Shown: positions 51,125 through 62,959 of the stretch, one piece after another
Layout: the number at the start of each line of letters is the position of its first letter
Numbering within the stretch: position 1 is the stretch's first letter
Assembly: GCF_019091085.1 (NCBI RefSeq)
Contig: NZ_JAGXJY010000010.1
Location: 1 to 64,000, forward strand
Direction of reading: 5' to 3'
Length of the DNA: 64,000 nt
Origin: Mesorhizobium sp. GbtcB19
Lineage (GTDB): Bacteria > Pseudomonadota > Alphaproteobacteria > Rhizobiales > Rhizobiaceae
Program-made: the position numbers and the translations under genes
Notes under the pieces: model-generated
Told to the model about the DNA's origin: nothing
What the model saw: the letters and a program-made list of their open reading frames with translations, nothing else
Database searches by the model: none

Positions 51125-51775
51125 ATGCGCAAGATCATCGCCGCCACCTTCGTCAGCCTCGACGGCGTCATGCAGGCGCCGGGCGGACCGGAAGAAGACC
51201 CGGTCGGCGGCTTCAAATTCGGCGGCTGGACCTTCCACTACTTTGACGAAGTGGCCGGCGCGGCAATGGGTGAGATGTTCTCAAAACCCTTCGACCTGCT
51301 GCTCGGCCGCAGAACCTACGACATCTTCGCAGCGCACTGGCCGTATCAGAACGATCCGATCGCGGATGTCTTCAACCCCGCGACCAAATATGTGGCGACG
51401 CATCGGCCGGACAGCCTGACTTGGGAGAACACGAAGCCGCTCGGGCCGGATATCGTCGCGACGTTGCGCCGGCTCAAGCAGGAGGAAGGACCTGACCTGC
51501 TCATCCAGGGCTCAGGCAATCTGATCCAGACCCTGCTCGCCAACGGGTTGATCGACGAAATCCGACTGATGATCTTCCCGCTGGTGCTGGGCAAGGGCAA
51601 GCGGCTGTTCGGCGACAACGCGATGCCGGCCGCCTTCAAGCTCGTCAAATCACAGGTAACGAGCACCGGCGTCATCATGACGACCTATGAGCGTTCAGGC
51701 GAAATCAAGGTCGGGTCGTTCGCGCAGGAGAAACCCTCCGAGGCCGAGCTCGAGCGGCGCAGGAACTGGAAGTAG
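51125..51775 (+). CDS. dihydrofolate reductase-family (RibD C-terminal) protein
   Basis: 216 residues. The RibD_C fold is seen in RKIIAATFVSLDGVMQAPGG, FDLLLGRRTYDIFAAHWPYQ, FNPATKYVATHRPDSL and LLIQGSGNLIQTLLANGLID, then IFPLVLGKGKRLFGD. The family reduces varied substrates with NADPH; true folate reduction is not implied. The C-terminal 40 residues (SGEIKVGSFAQEKPSEAELE) are extra. Strong GGAG-type site before the ATG. Confidence 0.88.
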   Translation: MRKIIAATFVSLDGVMQAPGGPEEDPVGGFKFGGWTFHYFDEVAGAAMGEMFSKPFDLLLGRRTYDIFAAHWPYQNDPIADVFNPATKYVATHRPDSLTWENTKPLGPDIVATLRRLKQEEGPDLLIQGSGNLIQTLLANGLIDEIRLMIFPLVLGKGKRLFGDNAMPAAFKLVKSQVTSTGVIMTTYERSGEIKVGSFAQEKPSEAELERRRNWK

Positions 51776-51870
51776 CACGAGATCCGGTGCGCGGCGGCCC
51801 GGTCCTGCCGCGCACTAGCGTCACCAGCCTCCCCTTCGCAACAACGGCCTAAACCACCAGGAGCCCGCCC

Positions 51871-52521
51871 ATGAACCCCACCATTACCGCCTTCGAACGA
51901 TCGCCCGACGGCGGCAGGGGGCTCGCGCGTGACATGCATGTGCGCTGGGCGCTCGAGGAAGTCGGCCAACCTTACGACGTTCGTCTCGTCTCGTTCACTG
52001 CGATGAAGCAGCCGGCGCACCTCGCGCTCAACCCCTTCGGCAGTATCCCGACCTACGAAGAAGGCGATCTCGCTCTGTTCGAGTCAGGCGCGATCGTCCT
52101 CCACATCGCGGTGCGTCACGCGGGCCTGCTGCCTGATGATGCGAACGCCCGGGCGCGCGCGGTCGCCTGGATGTTTGCCGCGTACAGCACAGTGGAGCCG
52201 CCGATCCTCGAGCGCGCAACCGCGGTGATCCTGGAGCACGATGCGCCGTGGCGCGAAGAGCGCCTGCCCTTGGTCGATGATCGGATCCGCCAGCGGCTGG
52301 CCGAGCTCTCCCGCCACCTTGGCGATTCCGACTGGCTCGATGGCGCCTTCAGCGCCGGCGACCTGGTCATGATCGGCGTGCTGCGCCGGCTGCAGAGATC
52401 GGGACTTCTGAACGAATTCCCGAACCTCGCCGCCTATGTCGCCCGTGGCGAGGCTCGACCGGCGTTCAAGCGTGCATTCGATGCGCAACTGGCGGTCGCC
52501 ATGGCCGCGTCGAACGGCTGA
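51871..52521 (+). CDS. glutathione S-transferase-family protein
   Basis: 216 residues: thioredoxin-fold N-terminal part with the family's LNPFGSIPTYEEGDLALFES (the glutathione-binding SGAI-type Glu-Ser) and a helical C-terminal domain (LAELSRHLGDSDWLDGAFSA, GDLVMIGVLRRL). The start ATIT AFERSPDGG region lacks a clear catalytic Cys/Ser at the usual site. It conjugates or reduces electrophiles with glutathione. It lies downstream of the DHFR-family gene by 95 bases; both are plausible detoxification genes. Confidence 0.88.
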   Translation: MNPTITAFERSPDGGRGLARDMHVRWALEEVGQPYDVRLVSFTAMKQPAHLALNPFGSIPTYEEGDLALFESGAIVLHIAVRHAGLLPDDANARARAVAWMFAAYSTVEPPILERATAVILEHDAPWREERLPLVDDRIRQRLAELSRHLGDSDWLDGAFSAGDLVMIGVLRRLQRSGLLNEFPNLAAYVARGEARPAFKRAFDAQLAVAMAASNG

Positions 52522-52525
52522 CCGT

Positions 52526-53392
52526 TCACGCCGCCTGGCGATAACGTGAGAGACCCTCGCGGATATGCCTGGCGAAAGCCTGCGCGGCCGGCTCGGCGGC
52601 ATGTTTCGGCAGATGCAGGTTGACGGAAAAATTCGGCAGCGCCGGAAGTCCGGCGTCGGACAGGATGTCGAGATCGGCCGGCACCGTCGAGGCAAGCCAG
52701 GTGGTCACCGCGAGGTCCGACCGCACCGTCGCGGTCGTCGCGTCGATGTTGCCGTTCTCGAACACGGTGCGCCAGTCTAGCCCATGCTCGCCGAGCGCCG
52801 CCAGCACCGCCGGGCGGAAGGCGCAGGTGTCGGCGACGATCGAAACCGGCAGCGGCCGTTTCAACCGCGCCACACCGCCCTTGGCGCCGACCCAGACCAG
52901 CCGGTCGACGAGCAGGCATTCGCCGGCGGTGGGACCGGCGCGTTCCTCGATGACGGCAAGGTCGATGGTGCCCGCCGCCAAGGCCGCCGCGAGCTCGGGC
53001 GAGGAAGCGCAGACCAGCGAAATCTCCACCTGCGGATGGGCTTCGGCATAGGCTTTCAGCACCGGCGCGAGCAGCGTGCCGACGAGATCGTAAGGCACGC
53101 CGAGCCGCACCTGTCCGGCAACCGCCCTGCCCCTGATCTCGCTCAGAATCTCGTCGTTGAGCCGCAGCAGGCGCCTGGCCTTGTCGAGCAGCCGCTCACC
53201 AGAGCGCGTCAGCTTCAGGCCGCGGCGATCGCGCTCGAACAGGCTCTGGCCGAGCACCTCTTCCAGCCGTTTGACCTGCTGGCTGACGGCGCCTTGCGTC
53301 AAATGAAGCGCATTGGCAGCCGCCGTCATGCTCGCCTTGTCGGCGGTGGTGACGAAGGTGCGGATGAGGGTCGTGTCGAGATCGCGGATCAT
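52526..53392 (-). CDS. LysR-family regulator, divergent from a LysE exporter
   Basis: 288 residues from the ATG at 53392 (MIRDLDTTLIRTFVTTADKA), the start typical for the family. Helix-turn-helix: SMTAAANALHLTQGAVSQQV, KRLEEVLGQSLFERDRRGLK. The substrate domain follows from residue 90. It is head-to-head with the LysE-type exporter gene, an ArgP/LysG-LysE-like arrangement in which the regulator activates export when an amino acid accumulates. It is convergent with the GST gene, four bases apart. Confidence 0.9.
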   Translation of the reverse strand: MIRDLDTTLIRTFVTTADKASMTAAANALHLTQGAVSQQVKRLEEVLGQSLFERDRRGLKLTRSGERLLDKARRLLRLNDEILSEIRGRAVAGQVRLGVPYDLVGTLLAPVLKAYAEAHPQVEISLVCASSPELAAALAAGTIDLAVIEERAGPTAGECLLVDRLVWVGAKGGVARLKRPLPVSIVADTCAFRPAVLAALGEHGLDWRTVFENGNIDATTATVRSDLAVTTWLASTVPADLDILSDAGLPALPNFSVNLHLPKHAAEPAAQAFARHIREGLSRYRQAA

Positions 53393-53492
53393 GGTCAGCA
53401 TTATATTCCCTAATGCAAGCCATATCAAACATTGCATTTACTGATGCCGCGAAGCGCCTAAGCATGCCGGCTCCTCAGACAGGGAAGCCCGC

Positions 53493-54092
53493 ATGTCCGA
53501 AACCATCATCCCGCTGGTCCTGTTCGCGCTGATCTCGACCTCGACACCTGGCATCGCCACGACGCTCTCGACCGCCTCCGGCGCGCAATTCGGCTTCCGC
53601 CGCTCCGTGCCGCTGATGGCCGGCAGCGCAGCAGGCTTAGCCACCGTCGCCGCCGCCGGGGCGGCAGGCCTCGCCGGTCTGCTTGCCGCCGTGCCTTCCC
53701 TGCAGCTCGCGATGAAAATCATCGGCTCGCTCTACCTGATCTGGCTGGCGGTCAAGATCGGCCGCAGCGGACCGCCCAAGCTCGACATCAGCATGGCCAG
53801 GCCGAACAGTTTTTTCGGCGGCGCCGGCATCCAGTGGATGAATCCGAAAGGCTGGGCGATGGGGCTGGGCGCCGCCGCATCCTTCGCGGCGCTGGCCGAC
53901 GGTCCCTTGCAGCTTGCGCTGCTGCTCGGCGCCGTGTTCGGCCTGGCCGCTGCCTTCTCATTGTCGCTGTGGTGCGTGGCGGGAACCCTGCTTGCCCGCC
54001 TGCTCAAGACGGAGCGCCAGTGGCGCGCGCTCAACATCGTGCTCGGCCTGCTGCTGGCCGCCTCGATCCTGCAGATGTGGCGGCCCGTATGA
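53493..54092 (+). CDS. LysE-family translocator
   Basis: 199 residues, six helices expected. FALISTSTPGIATTLSTASG, with the family's PG near residue 20, then SLYLIWLAVKIGRSGPP and GAGIQWMNPKGWAMGLGAAA (the NPK motif), as in RhtB/LysE exporters of amino acids and derivatives. The substrate is unknown. It is followed by a 161-bp palindromic repeat. Confidence 0.9.
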   Translation: MSETIIPLVLFALISTSTPGIATTLSTASGAQFGFRRSVPLMAGSAAGLATVAAAGAAGLAGLLAAVPSLQLAMKIIGSLYLIWLAVKIGRSGPPKLDISMARPNSFFGGAGIQWMNPKGWAMGLGAAASFAALADGPLQLALLLGAVFGLAAAFSLSLWCVAGTLLARLLKTERQWRALNIVLGLLLAASILQMWRPV

Positions 54093-54100
54093 CGCCGGTT

Positions 54101-54261
54101 CCTCGCCCCCACGAAGGTGGGGGAGAGGTGGCTCGGCGAAGCCGAGACGGAGAGGGGACTGGCGTCGCCCTGACCAAATATCCGGCGAAGGGACTTGCCC
54201 TACGAAGGCCCCCTCTCCGGCCGCTTCGCGGCCACCTCTCCCCCGCTTTGCGGGGGCGAGG
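54101..54261. repeat. 161-bp palindromic repeat between lysE-like and SDR genes
   Basis: CCTCGCCCCC at 54101-54110 is repeated inverted as GGGGGCGAGG at 54252-54261. Each arm also has inner hairpins: CCCCCACGAAGGTGGGGG and GGCTCGGCGAAGCC on the left; GGCCGCTTCGCGGCC and CCCCCGCTTTGCGGGGG on the right, with GGAGAGG/CCTCTCC links. It is the multi-hairpin intergenic repeat type that is frequent in Rhizobiales. It has no coding potential and might act as a terminator or RNA stabiliser. Confidence 0.75.
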
Positions 54262-54269
54262 AACTAGCC

Positions 54270-55064
54270 TCAGACGGCGTAGCGCGCCGCAGGCTTGCCG
54301 GAGAACAGGCTGCCGAAGAACTGGTCCCTGGCGCCGAGATAGGTTGTCAGCCCGGCCGCATCGGCAAGGCCGGGCGCGGTGACGGTCTCGCCCTGGGCGA
54401 ACCCGGCAAGTGCCGCGTCGACCAGATCCTCGGCACTCATGATCCAGTCCGGATTGAGCCTGTCGAGGCTGATTCCGGACACGTCCCACAACTCGGTGCG
54501 GACCGGTCCGGGCACGACGGACTGGACTTTCACTTCGGTGCCGGCGACTTCCTTCTGCAGCGCTTCCGTGAAGTTGGCGACATAGGCCTTGGTGCCGCTG
54601 TAGATGCCGCCGACCGCAATGCCATAGGCGACGACCGAGGCGATGTTGATGATCGCGCCGCGATTGCGCTTGAGCAGGCCCGGCAGCACCGCGCGGGTCA
54701 GCCTGGTCAGCGCCACGACATTGACCTTGATCATGCGCTCGGCCGCGTCGGCGTCGGCGTCGGCAATCGTCTCCAGGCCACCTACGCCGGCATTGTTGAT
54801 CAGCAGCGTCACGCTGTCGTCCGTCGACACCGCCTGCTCGACGCGGCGCAAATCGGCATCGACCGCAAGATCGGCGACGATCGTCTCGACCTTGCGGCCG
54901 TAGGCATAGGCGAGCCCGTCGGCCACGTCCTGCAGCCGGTCGGCGCGGCGCGCCACCAGCACCAGATCGTAGCCCTGCCCCGCCAGCCGGTCCGCATAGA
55001 CCGCGCCGATGCCCGACGACGCGCCGGTGATGACGGCCGTGCCCTTGTTGTCCTTCGTGCTCAT
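54270..55064 (-). CDS. SDR family oxidoreductase controlled by MarR
   Basis: 264 residues from the ATG at 55064 (MSTKDNKGTAVITGASSGIG), AAGGAACAGG upstream. Rossmann motif TGASSGIG, NNAG in LLINNAGVGG, active site GIYSGTKAYV (YxxxK). The family resembles the DltE/short-chain ketoreductase group; the substrate is not known. The start is divergent from a MarR gene with two similar palindromes between them, so it is the likely regulated target. Confidence 0.9.
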   Translation of the reverse strand: MSTKDNKGTAVITGASSGIGAVYADRLAGQGYDLVLVARRADRLQDVADGLAYAYGRKVETIVADLAVDADLRRVEQAVSTDDSVTLLINNAGVGGLETIADADADAAERMIKVNVVALTRLTRAVLPGLLKRNRGAIINIASVVAYGIAVGGIYSGTKAYVANFTEALQKEVAGTEVKVQSVVPGPVRTELWDVSGISLDRLNPDWIMSAEDLVDAALAGFAQGETVTAPGLADAAGLTTYLGARDQFFGSLFSGKPAARYAV

Positions 55065-55141
55065 TGTCCTGTTCCTTTTGTTCGGTTCGCTTGGCCCGGC
55101 GCCGACGACCTTGTCATCCGCCGCGGTCTCCAATTCCAATT

Positions 55142-55183
55142 AGTGGCATATGCCACTTTTGCCGAAGTAGGTATATGCCACTA
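55142..55183. promoter_or_regulatory. two MarR-type operators
   Basis: AGTGGCATATGCCACT (55142-55157) is a perfect 16-bp palindrome; a degenerate copy TAGGTATATGCCACTA starts at 55168, 26 bases on. Both lie between the divergent SDR and MarR genes and share TATATGCCACT, so they probably bind the MarR protein. Confidence 0.8.
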
Positions 55184-55255
55184 TCTTGTCAACGGCGGCG
55201 GCGAAAACTATTTTCTGCGGGAGGCTGGCGGTCTTTGCGCCGGCAAGGAGTGATC

Positions 55256-55720
55256 ATGACCGAAGCCCAGAAACCGGGATTCAGCGACTGCAACAACGCC
55301 ACGCTGCGGCGCGCCGCGCGCAGTCTCGGCCGCTTCTATGACGACGCGCTGGGGCCTTCGGGCCTGAAGAGCACCCAGTTCGGCCTGCTCTTCCAGATCC
55401 ACATCAGCGACGAGCCGGCGATGGGCACCATCGCCGAGGCGCTGATCATGGATCTCTCGGCGCTCGGCCACACGCTGAAGCCGCTGATTAGAGACGGCTA
55501 TGTCGAAACCTTCGCCGACAAGGACGACCGCCGCGTCAAGCGCGTGCGGCTGACGCCACGAGGCGAGGCCAAGCTGGACGAGGCGCTCAAGCTCTGGAGC
55601 GTCGCGCAGCGGCAATTCGAGGAGAAGGTCGGCGCCGAGCAGGCGGCAAAACTGCGCGCGGCGCTGGACGCGGTGGCTGATCTCGATCTGGAAATGCCGA
55701 TGGCCGCTCCCTCGAACTGA
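55256..55720 (+). CDS. MarR-family transcriptional regulator
   Basis: 154 residues from the ATG at 55256 (MTEAQKPGFSDCNNATLRRA), preceded by AAGGAG; the frame extends upstream through the operators. Winged helix-turn-helix: QIHISDEPAMGTIAEALIMD, LSALGHTLKPLIRDGYVETF, then the wing DDRRVKRVRLTPRG. A conserved Cys at about residue 12 could be a redox switch, which is only inference. It probably represses the divergent SDR. Confidence 0.9.
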   Translation: MTEAQKPGFSDCNNATLRRAARSLGRFYDDALGPSGLKSTQFGLLFQIHISDEPAMGTIAEALIMDLSALGHTLKPLIRDGYVETFADKDDRRVKRVRLTPRGEAKLDEALKLWSVAQRQFEEKVGAEQAAKLRAALDAVADLDLEMPMAAPSN

Positions 55721-55752
55721 GGAAGCGGCCGCTGATCAGGCTTTGAAAACAG

Positions 55753-56931
55753 TCACTCGGCTGGCATCGCGACCGGGCGAGCGAAGACACGACCGGCCAG
55801 CACCACGCCCAGGCCCACGATCGGGAACACGGCGGCGATCAAGCCGAGATCGGCCGGCGCGCCGAAGCGCAGCACCGCGGCACCGACGACAGCGCCCAGC
55901 GCCACGCCGAAATAGAGCGCCGAAGCGTTGAGCGACAGCACGATGGGCGCGGCGTCGGGCGCGATCTTGAGGATGCGGCTCGCCTGCGCCGGCGGGAAGG
56001 CCCAGCCTACGATGCCCCACGGCACCATCATGGCCATCAGCGCCGGTCCGGCGATCGAATGCGGCAGGAAGGTCGGGATCAGCGAGAAGGTGACCAGCAT
56101 CGCGGCCGACAAGGTCAGCGACCAGGCGACGGTGCGGGTCGCGCCGAAGCGGTCGGCCGCCTGGCCGCCGGCAATGTTGCCGATGACGGCGCCGACGCCG
56201 AAGGCGAGCAGCATGCCGGGCAGCGCGATCGGGGAGAGCCCGCCGCCCTGAATGGCCAAGGGCGCGATGAAGGCGAAGACGGTGAAGGCGCCGACAAGGG
56301 CAAGGGCAGTCGTCAAAAGGATCGGCATCACGCCGGGGCGCAGCGCCGCCGCCAGCCGGCGCTTCAGCGGCAGCCTGGTGCCGACGATGCCGCGCGGCAG
56401 CCGCCACCACAGGATCGCGCCGGACAGCGCGCCAAGCCCGGCGATGGCGAAGAAGGTGCCGCGCCAGCCGGCGATCGCCGCGACCAGCGCGCCGAGCGGC
56501 GCGCCGACCGCCACCGCCACCGTGGTGCCGCCGACGACGACGGCGATGGCGCGGGCCCGATGGTGGTCGTCGACCAGCGCCACGGCCGTGCCTTGCGCGG
56601 TCGCGGCGAACAGGCCGGACGACAGCGCCATGACGATGCGGGCGATCAAAAGCAGCTCGAAGGACGAGCTCAGCGCAGCGACGATGTTGCCGATGACGAA
56701 GAATACCAGCGTCCACAGGATGACGCGCCGCCGGTCCCATTCGCCGGTCAGCGTCGCCAGAACAGGCGCGCCGATCGCATAGGCGAGCGCGAAGGCGGTG
56801 ATCAGCGAGCCGGCGAGCGGCACGGATATGCCGGCGTCGGATGCAATGTCGGGAAGAAGGCTTGAAATGACGAAGCCTTCGGTCGAGATCGCAAACGATC
56901 CGAGCGCCAGCCAGAAGATCCGCTTGTCCAT
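55753..56931 (-). CDS. MFS drug-efflux-type transporter
   Basis: 392 residues from the ATG at 56931 (MDKRIFWLALGSFAISTEGF); the frame continues upstream across the dyad. 12 helices. TEGFVISSLLPDIASDAGI is the DHA1 first-helix signature, with LTGEWDRRRVIL in the A loop and ARAIAVVVGGTTVAVAVGAP as motif C-like. It exports a small molecule in exchange for protons. Divergent from an ArsR-type regulator; the dyad between the starts is the likely operator. Confidence 0.9.
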   Translation of the reverse strand: MDKRIFWLALGSFAISTEGFVISSLLPDIASDAGISVPLAGSLITAFALAYAIGAPVLATLTGEWDRRRVILWTLVFFVIGNIVAALSSSFELLLIARIVMALSSGLFAATAQGTAVALVDDHHRARAIAVVVGGTTVAVAVGAPLGALVAAIAGWRGTFFAIAGLGALSGAILWWRLPRGIVGTRLPLKRRLAAALRPGVMPILLTTALALVGAFTVFAFIAPLAIQGGGLSPIALPGMLLAFGVGAVIGNIAGGQAADRFGATRTVAWSLTLSAAMLVTFSLIPTFLPHSIAGPALMAMMVPWGIVGWAFPPAQASRILKIAPDAAPIVLSLNASALYFGVALGAVVGAAVLRFGAPADLGLIAAVFPIVGLGVVLAGRVFARPVAMPAE

Positions 56932-56945
56932 GGGGAATGTCCTTA

Positions 56946-56963
56946 GTTCAAAAGTTATTGAAC
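56946..56963. promoter_or_regulatory. candidate operator GTTCAA-N6-TTGAAC
   Basis: A perfect 6+6 interrupted dyad lies 15 bases before the MFS start and well upstream of the ArsR-type gene. It matches the expected symmetry for an ArsR-family dimer. Confidence 0.6.
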
Positions 56964-57124
56964 AATTGGACATAGCAAGGCATGATGTCAACCGAGCCGC
57001 GACAAAATAGCTGAACCCTGCTGACAGCACTGTGTCAGGACGGGGCCGAAATAGAGAAGCCATGTCTATCGGCAGGAAAGGAAGCCGCGTTGAAGTTCGT
57101 GCCGTTTGTGCTTAATTCTGGGTC

Positions 57125-57481
57125 ATGAGCCTGCCCCATCCCACCACCGACCAGATCAGCCTGCCGATCGTGCTTGCCGTGCTCGGCGATCCGACCCGGC
57201 TTGCCATCGTGCGCTATCTGGCCAGCAAGGAAGGCGTGCCGCTGAACTGCAGCAAGTTCCTCGACCTCGCCTCCAAGACCAATCTCAGCTACCACCTCGC
57301 CAAGCTGCGCGAGGCAGGCGTCACCCGCAGCGAAGCGGTCGGCACCAGCCGGCTGATCACGCTGCGCCGCGACGACCTCGACAAGCGTTTTCCGGGCCTG
57401 CTCGACAGCGTGATTGCCGCGGCCGACGGCGACAAGGCGCTGCCGGCGGTCGGCGTGTCCGAGGTCGAGGTTTCGGCCTGA
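57125..57481 (+). CDS. ArsR-family winged-helix regulator
   Basis: 118 residues: LPIVLAVLGDPTRLAIVRYL is the family first helix; KFLDLASKTNLSYHLAKLRE then AGVTRSEAVGTSRLITLRRD form the winged helix. The metal-binding ELCVCD motif of ArsR is not present, and a single Cys (LNCSKF) is seen, so the ligand is probably organic or redox. Divergent from the MFS gene across 190 bases, which is the likely target. Confidence 0.88.
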   Translation: MSLPHPTTDQISLPIVLAVLGDPTRLAIVRYLASKEGVPLNCSKFLDLASKTNLSYHLAKLREAGVTRSEAVGTSRLITLRRDDLDKRFPGLLDSVIAAADGDKALPAVGVSEVEVSA

Positions 57482-57486
57482 ACCGC

Positions 57487-58245
57487 ATGCGCATCGCCGT
57501 TCTCGCAGACATCCATGGCAACGTGCTCGCATTGGACGCCGTGCTCGACGACCTCGCGCGCCGCGGCGGCGCCGACATCACCGTCGATCTCGGCGATTGC
57601 GTCTCCGGTCCGCTCTGGCCGCGCGAGACGATGGAGCGGCTGCAGGCGCTCGGCCTGCCGACGGTGCGCGGCAATCACGATCGCCGCGTCGCGCAGGATC
57701 CGGCCGACGAGGCGATGTGGCCATCCGATCGCTATGCCCAGGAACGGCTGACATCGGCGCAGCGCCAGGTGCTGCTCGACCTACCGCTTCGATTGGAGAT
57801 CGCGCCCAGTATCGTCGCCTTCCACGCCCGGCCGGACCATGACGAAAAATATCTTGCCGACGCCATTGTCGACGGCCAGCTGGTGCGCGCGCCGCTGGCC
57901 GCGATCAGGCGCCGGCTGAAGCCGCTCGATCCGGCCTGCCGCCTGGTGCTGTGCGGCCACAGCCACCGCAACGAGCTGATCCGCGTCCCCGACGGCCCGG
58001 TCATCTTCAACCCCGGCAGCGTCGGCTGTCCCGCCTATGACGACGACACGCCGCCGGCGCATGTCTCCGAGCAAGGCTCGCCGCACGCCCGCTACGGCAT
58101 CGTCGAGCTTGGAGCGGACAGGCATCCCGGCCGCTTCGAGGCGATCGCCGTGGACTACGACCATGAAGCCGCCGCAAAGCAGGCCGAACAGGCGGGACGG
58201 CCGGAATGGGCGCACGCGCTGCGGACCGGGTTCATGAAGGATTGA
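57487..58245 (+). CDS. metallophosphoesterase (YfcE/MJ0936-like)
   Basis: 252 residues from the ATG at 57487, five bases after the ArsR-type stop. Metal-binding motifs of the calcineurin-like fold are intact: ADIHGN (DxH), DLGDCVSGP (GDxx), RGNHDRR (GNHD), VLCGHSHRNEL (GHSH) and NPGSVGCP. It hydrolyses phosphodiesters or phosphomonoesters; its physiological target is unknown. The close spacing suggests co-transcription with the ArsR-type gene. Confidence 0.9.
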   Translation: MRIAVLADIHGNVLALDAVLDDLARRGGADITVDLGDCVSGPLWPRETMERLQALGLPTVRGNHDRRVAQDPADEAMWPSDRYAQERLTSAQRQVLLDLPLRLEIAPSIVAFHARPDHDEKYLADAIVDGQLVRAPLAAIRRRLKPLDPACRLVLCGHSHRNELIRVPDGPVIFNPGSVGCPAYDDDTPPAHVSEQGSPHARYGIVELGADRHPGRFEAIAVDYDHEAAAKQAEQAGRPEWAHALRTGFMKD

Positions 58246-58315
58246 ACGGAGCGCCCGATTGAACGGAGTTCGCATCCAGACTAAGCGGAGCTTATATCCA
58301 CTGAGCAAATCTCAT

Positions 58316-59107
58316 ATGAAGCGCAAGGTCACGCTCCCATCGACGCTGCTCTTCGCCGCTCCATTGCTGGTCGCCCTGCCGGCCTTGGCTCAAGATGCGC
58401 CGGGACCGATTGTTTCGATTATCGGCGGCCTCGCGCCGGACGATCTCCTCAACATCCGCGTCACCGCTTCGCCGGGCGGAAAGGTGGCCGCGCGCCTGCC
58501 CAACGGCGTGGCCGTCAAGAATTTCGGCTGCAACGTCGTCAACGGCCATCCCTGGTGCAAGGTCGAGGATACGCAGGACGCGCATATCGTCGGCTGGGCG
58601 CCGGCCCGCTATCTCAGCCCCAGCAATCCCGCGCCGGCGCCTGATGACGGCACGGTTCCGACCACCGGAGACAGTGCAGCTGCGCCCGCCGAAACGCCGC
58701 CGCCGGACATCGCGACGCGGCTGGGCGGCAGCGAGCCGGCCGACCCGCCATCTGCCGAGGATATCGGCAGGACCGCCATGCAGGACGCCTATGGCCTCGC
58801 TTTCGCGGCCGCGGCAAATGCCGGGTCCGATGCCCCTACCCCGGACGCCGGCATCCCCTGCGCGCGCCATGTCGGCCAGCCGATGACCCGTTGCGAGATA
58901 AGCGTCGCGCACACGGACGGCGACAGCGCCGTGACCGTGACCTGGCCGGATGGCGGCAGCCGCGTCATCACCTTCCATGACGGCAAGCCGAGCGGCTCGG
59001 ACTCAGCCGAAGAGTTCCGCTTCACGCGCGAAGGCAGCCTCAACATGATCCGCGTCGGCGTTTCCGAACGCTTCGAGATCACGGACCAGCTGGCTCTAGG
59101 GGAGTAG
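58316..59107 (+). CDS. secreted SH3b-domain protein
   Basis: 263 residues from the ATG at 58316 (MKRKVTLPSTLLFAAPLLVA, signal peptide, cleavage near ALA-QD). A bacterial SH3 domain fills about 35-105: GLAPDDLLNIRVTASPGGKV, LPNGVAVKNFGCNVV, WCKVEDTQDAHIVGWAPARY. Then comes a Pro/Ala-rich linker. The C-terminal domain (about 175-260) has two Cys (CARHVGQPMTRCEISVAHTD), probably disulfide-bonded. The SH3b part may bind peptidoglycan or protein in the periplasm. Followed directly by an 8-bp tandem repeat array. Confidence 0.85.
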   Translation: MKRKVTLPSTLLFAAPLLVALPALAQDAPGPIVSIIGGLAPDDLLNIRVTASPGGKVAARLPNGVAVKNFGCNVVNGHPWCKVEDTQDAHIVGWAPARYLSPSNPAPAPDDGTVPTTGDSAAAPAETPPPDIATRLGGSEPADPPSAEDIGRTAMQDAYGLAFAAAANAGSDAPTPDAGIPCARHVGQPMTRCEISVAHTDGDSAVTVTWPDGGSRVITFHDGKPSGSDSAEEFRFTREGSLNMIRVGVSERFEITDQLALGE

Positions 59108-59144
59108 GGCAGTATGGCAATAAGGCAGTAGGGGAAAGAATGCA

Positions 59145-59240
59145 CCTACTGCCCTACTGCCCTACTGCCCTACTGCCCTACTGCCCTACTGCCCTACTCC
59201 CCTACTCCCCTACTCCCCTACTCCCCTACTCCCCTACTGC
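59145..59240. repeat. tandem array of 12 octamers (CCTACTGC/CCTACTCC)
   Basis: Six CCTACTGC units, five CCTACTCC units and a final CCTACTGC follow without interruption, 96 bases in all. A complementary GGCAGTAG just upstream (near 59123) could pair with the array. The sequence sits between the SH3b gene and carB. Copy number probably varies between strains by slippage. Confidence 0.9.
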
Positions 59241-59380
59241 CTCATTTTCGGGGTTACATCCCGCAAAACTCTTCCCTATAAGGCCCTCCTAGCCTGATAC
59301 CAGAATCGCAAGCACAACCGGCCGGGTCCTCCCCGTCCCGGTTTTTCGTGCAAGCCGCTCGCCGAACGGAATTTTCGAAT

Positions 59381-62884
<3,504 letters not shown>

Positions 62885-62959
62885 CAAGGCGACGATCGCT
62901 GATTAATTTGCTGACAGAAACGTTCTGCGCGAAAGACAGCTTTTGACTGGAGCGGCTAT

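Noticed and set aside
59145..59240. possible CRISPR array
   Set aside because: Units are 8 bases and contiguous, without spacers, so it is a minisatellite.
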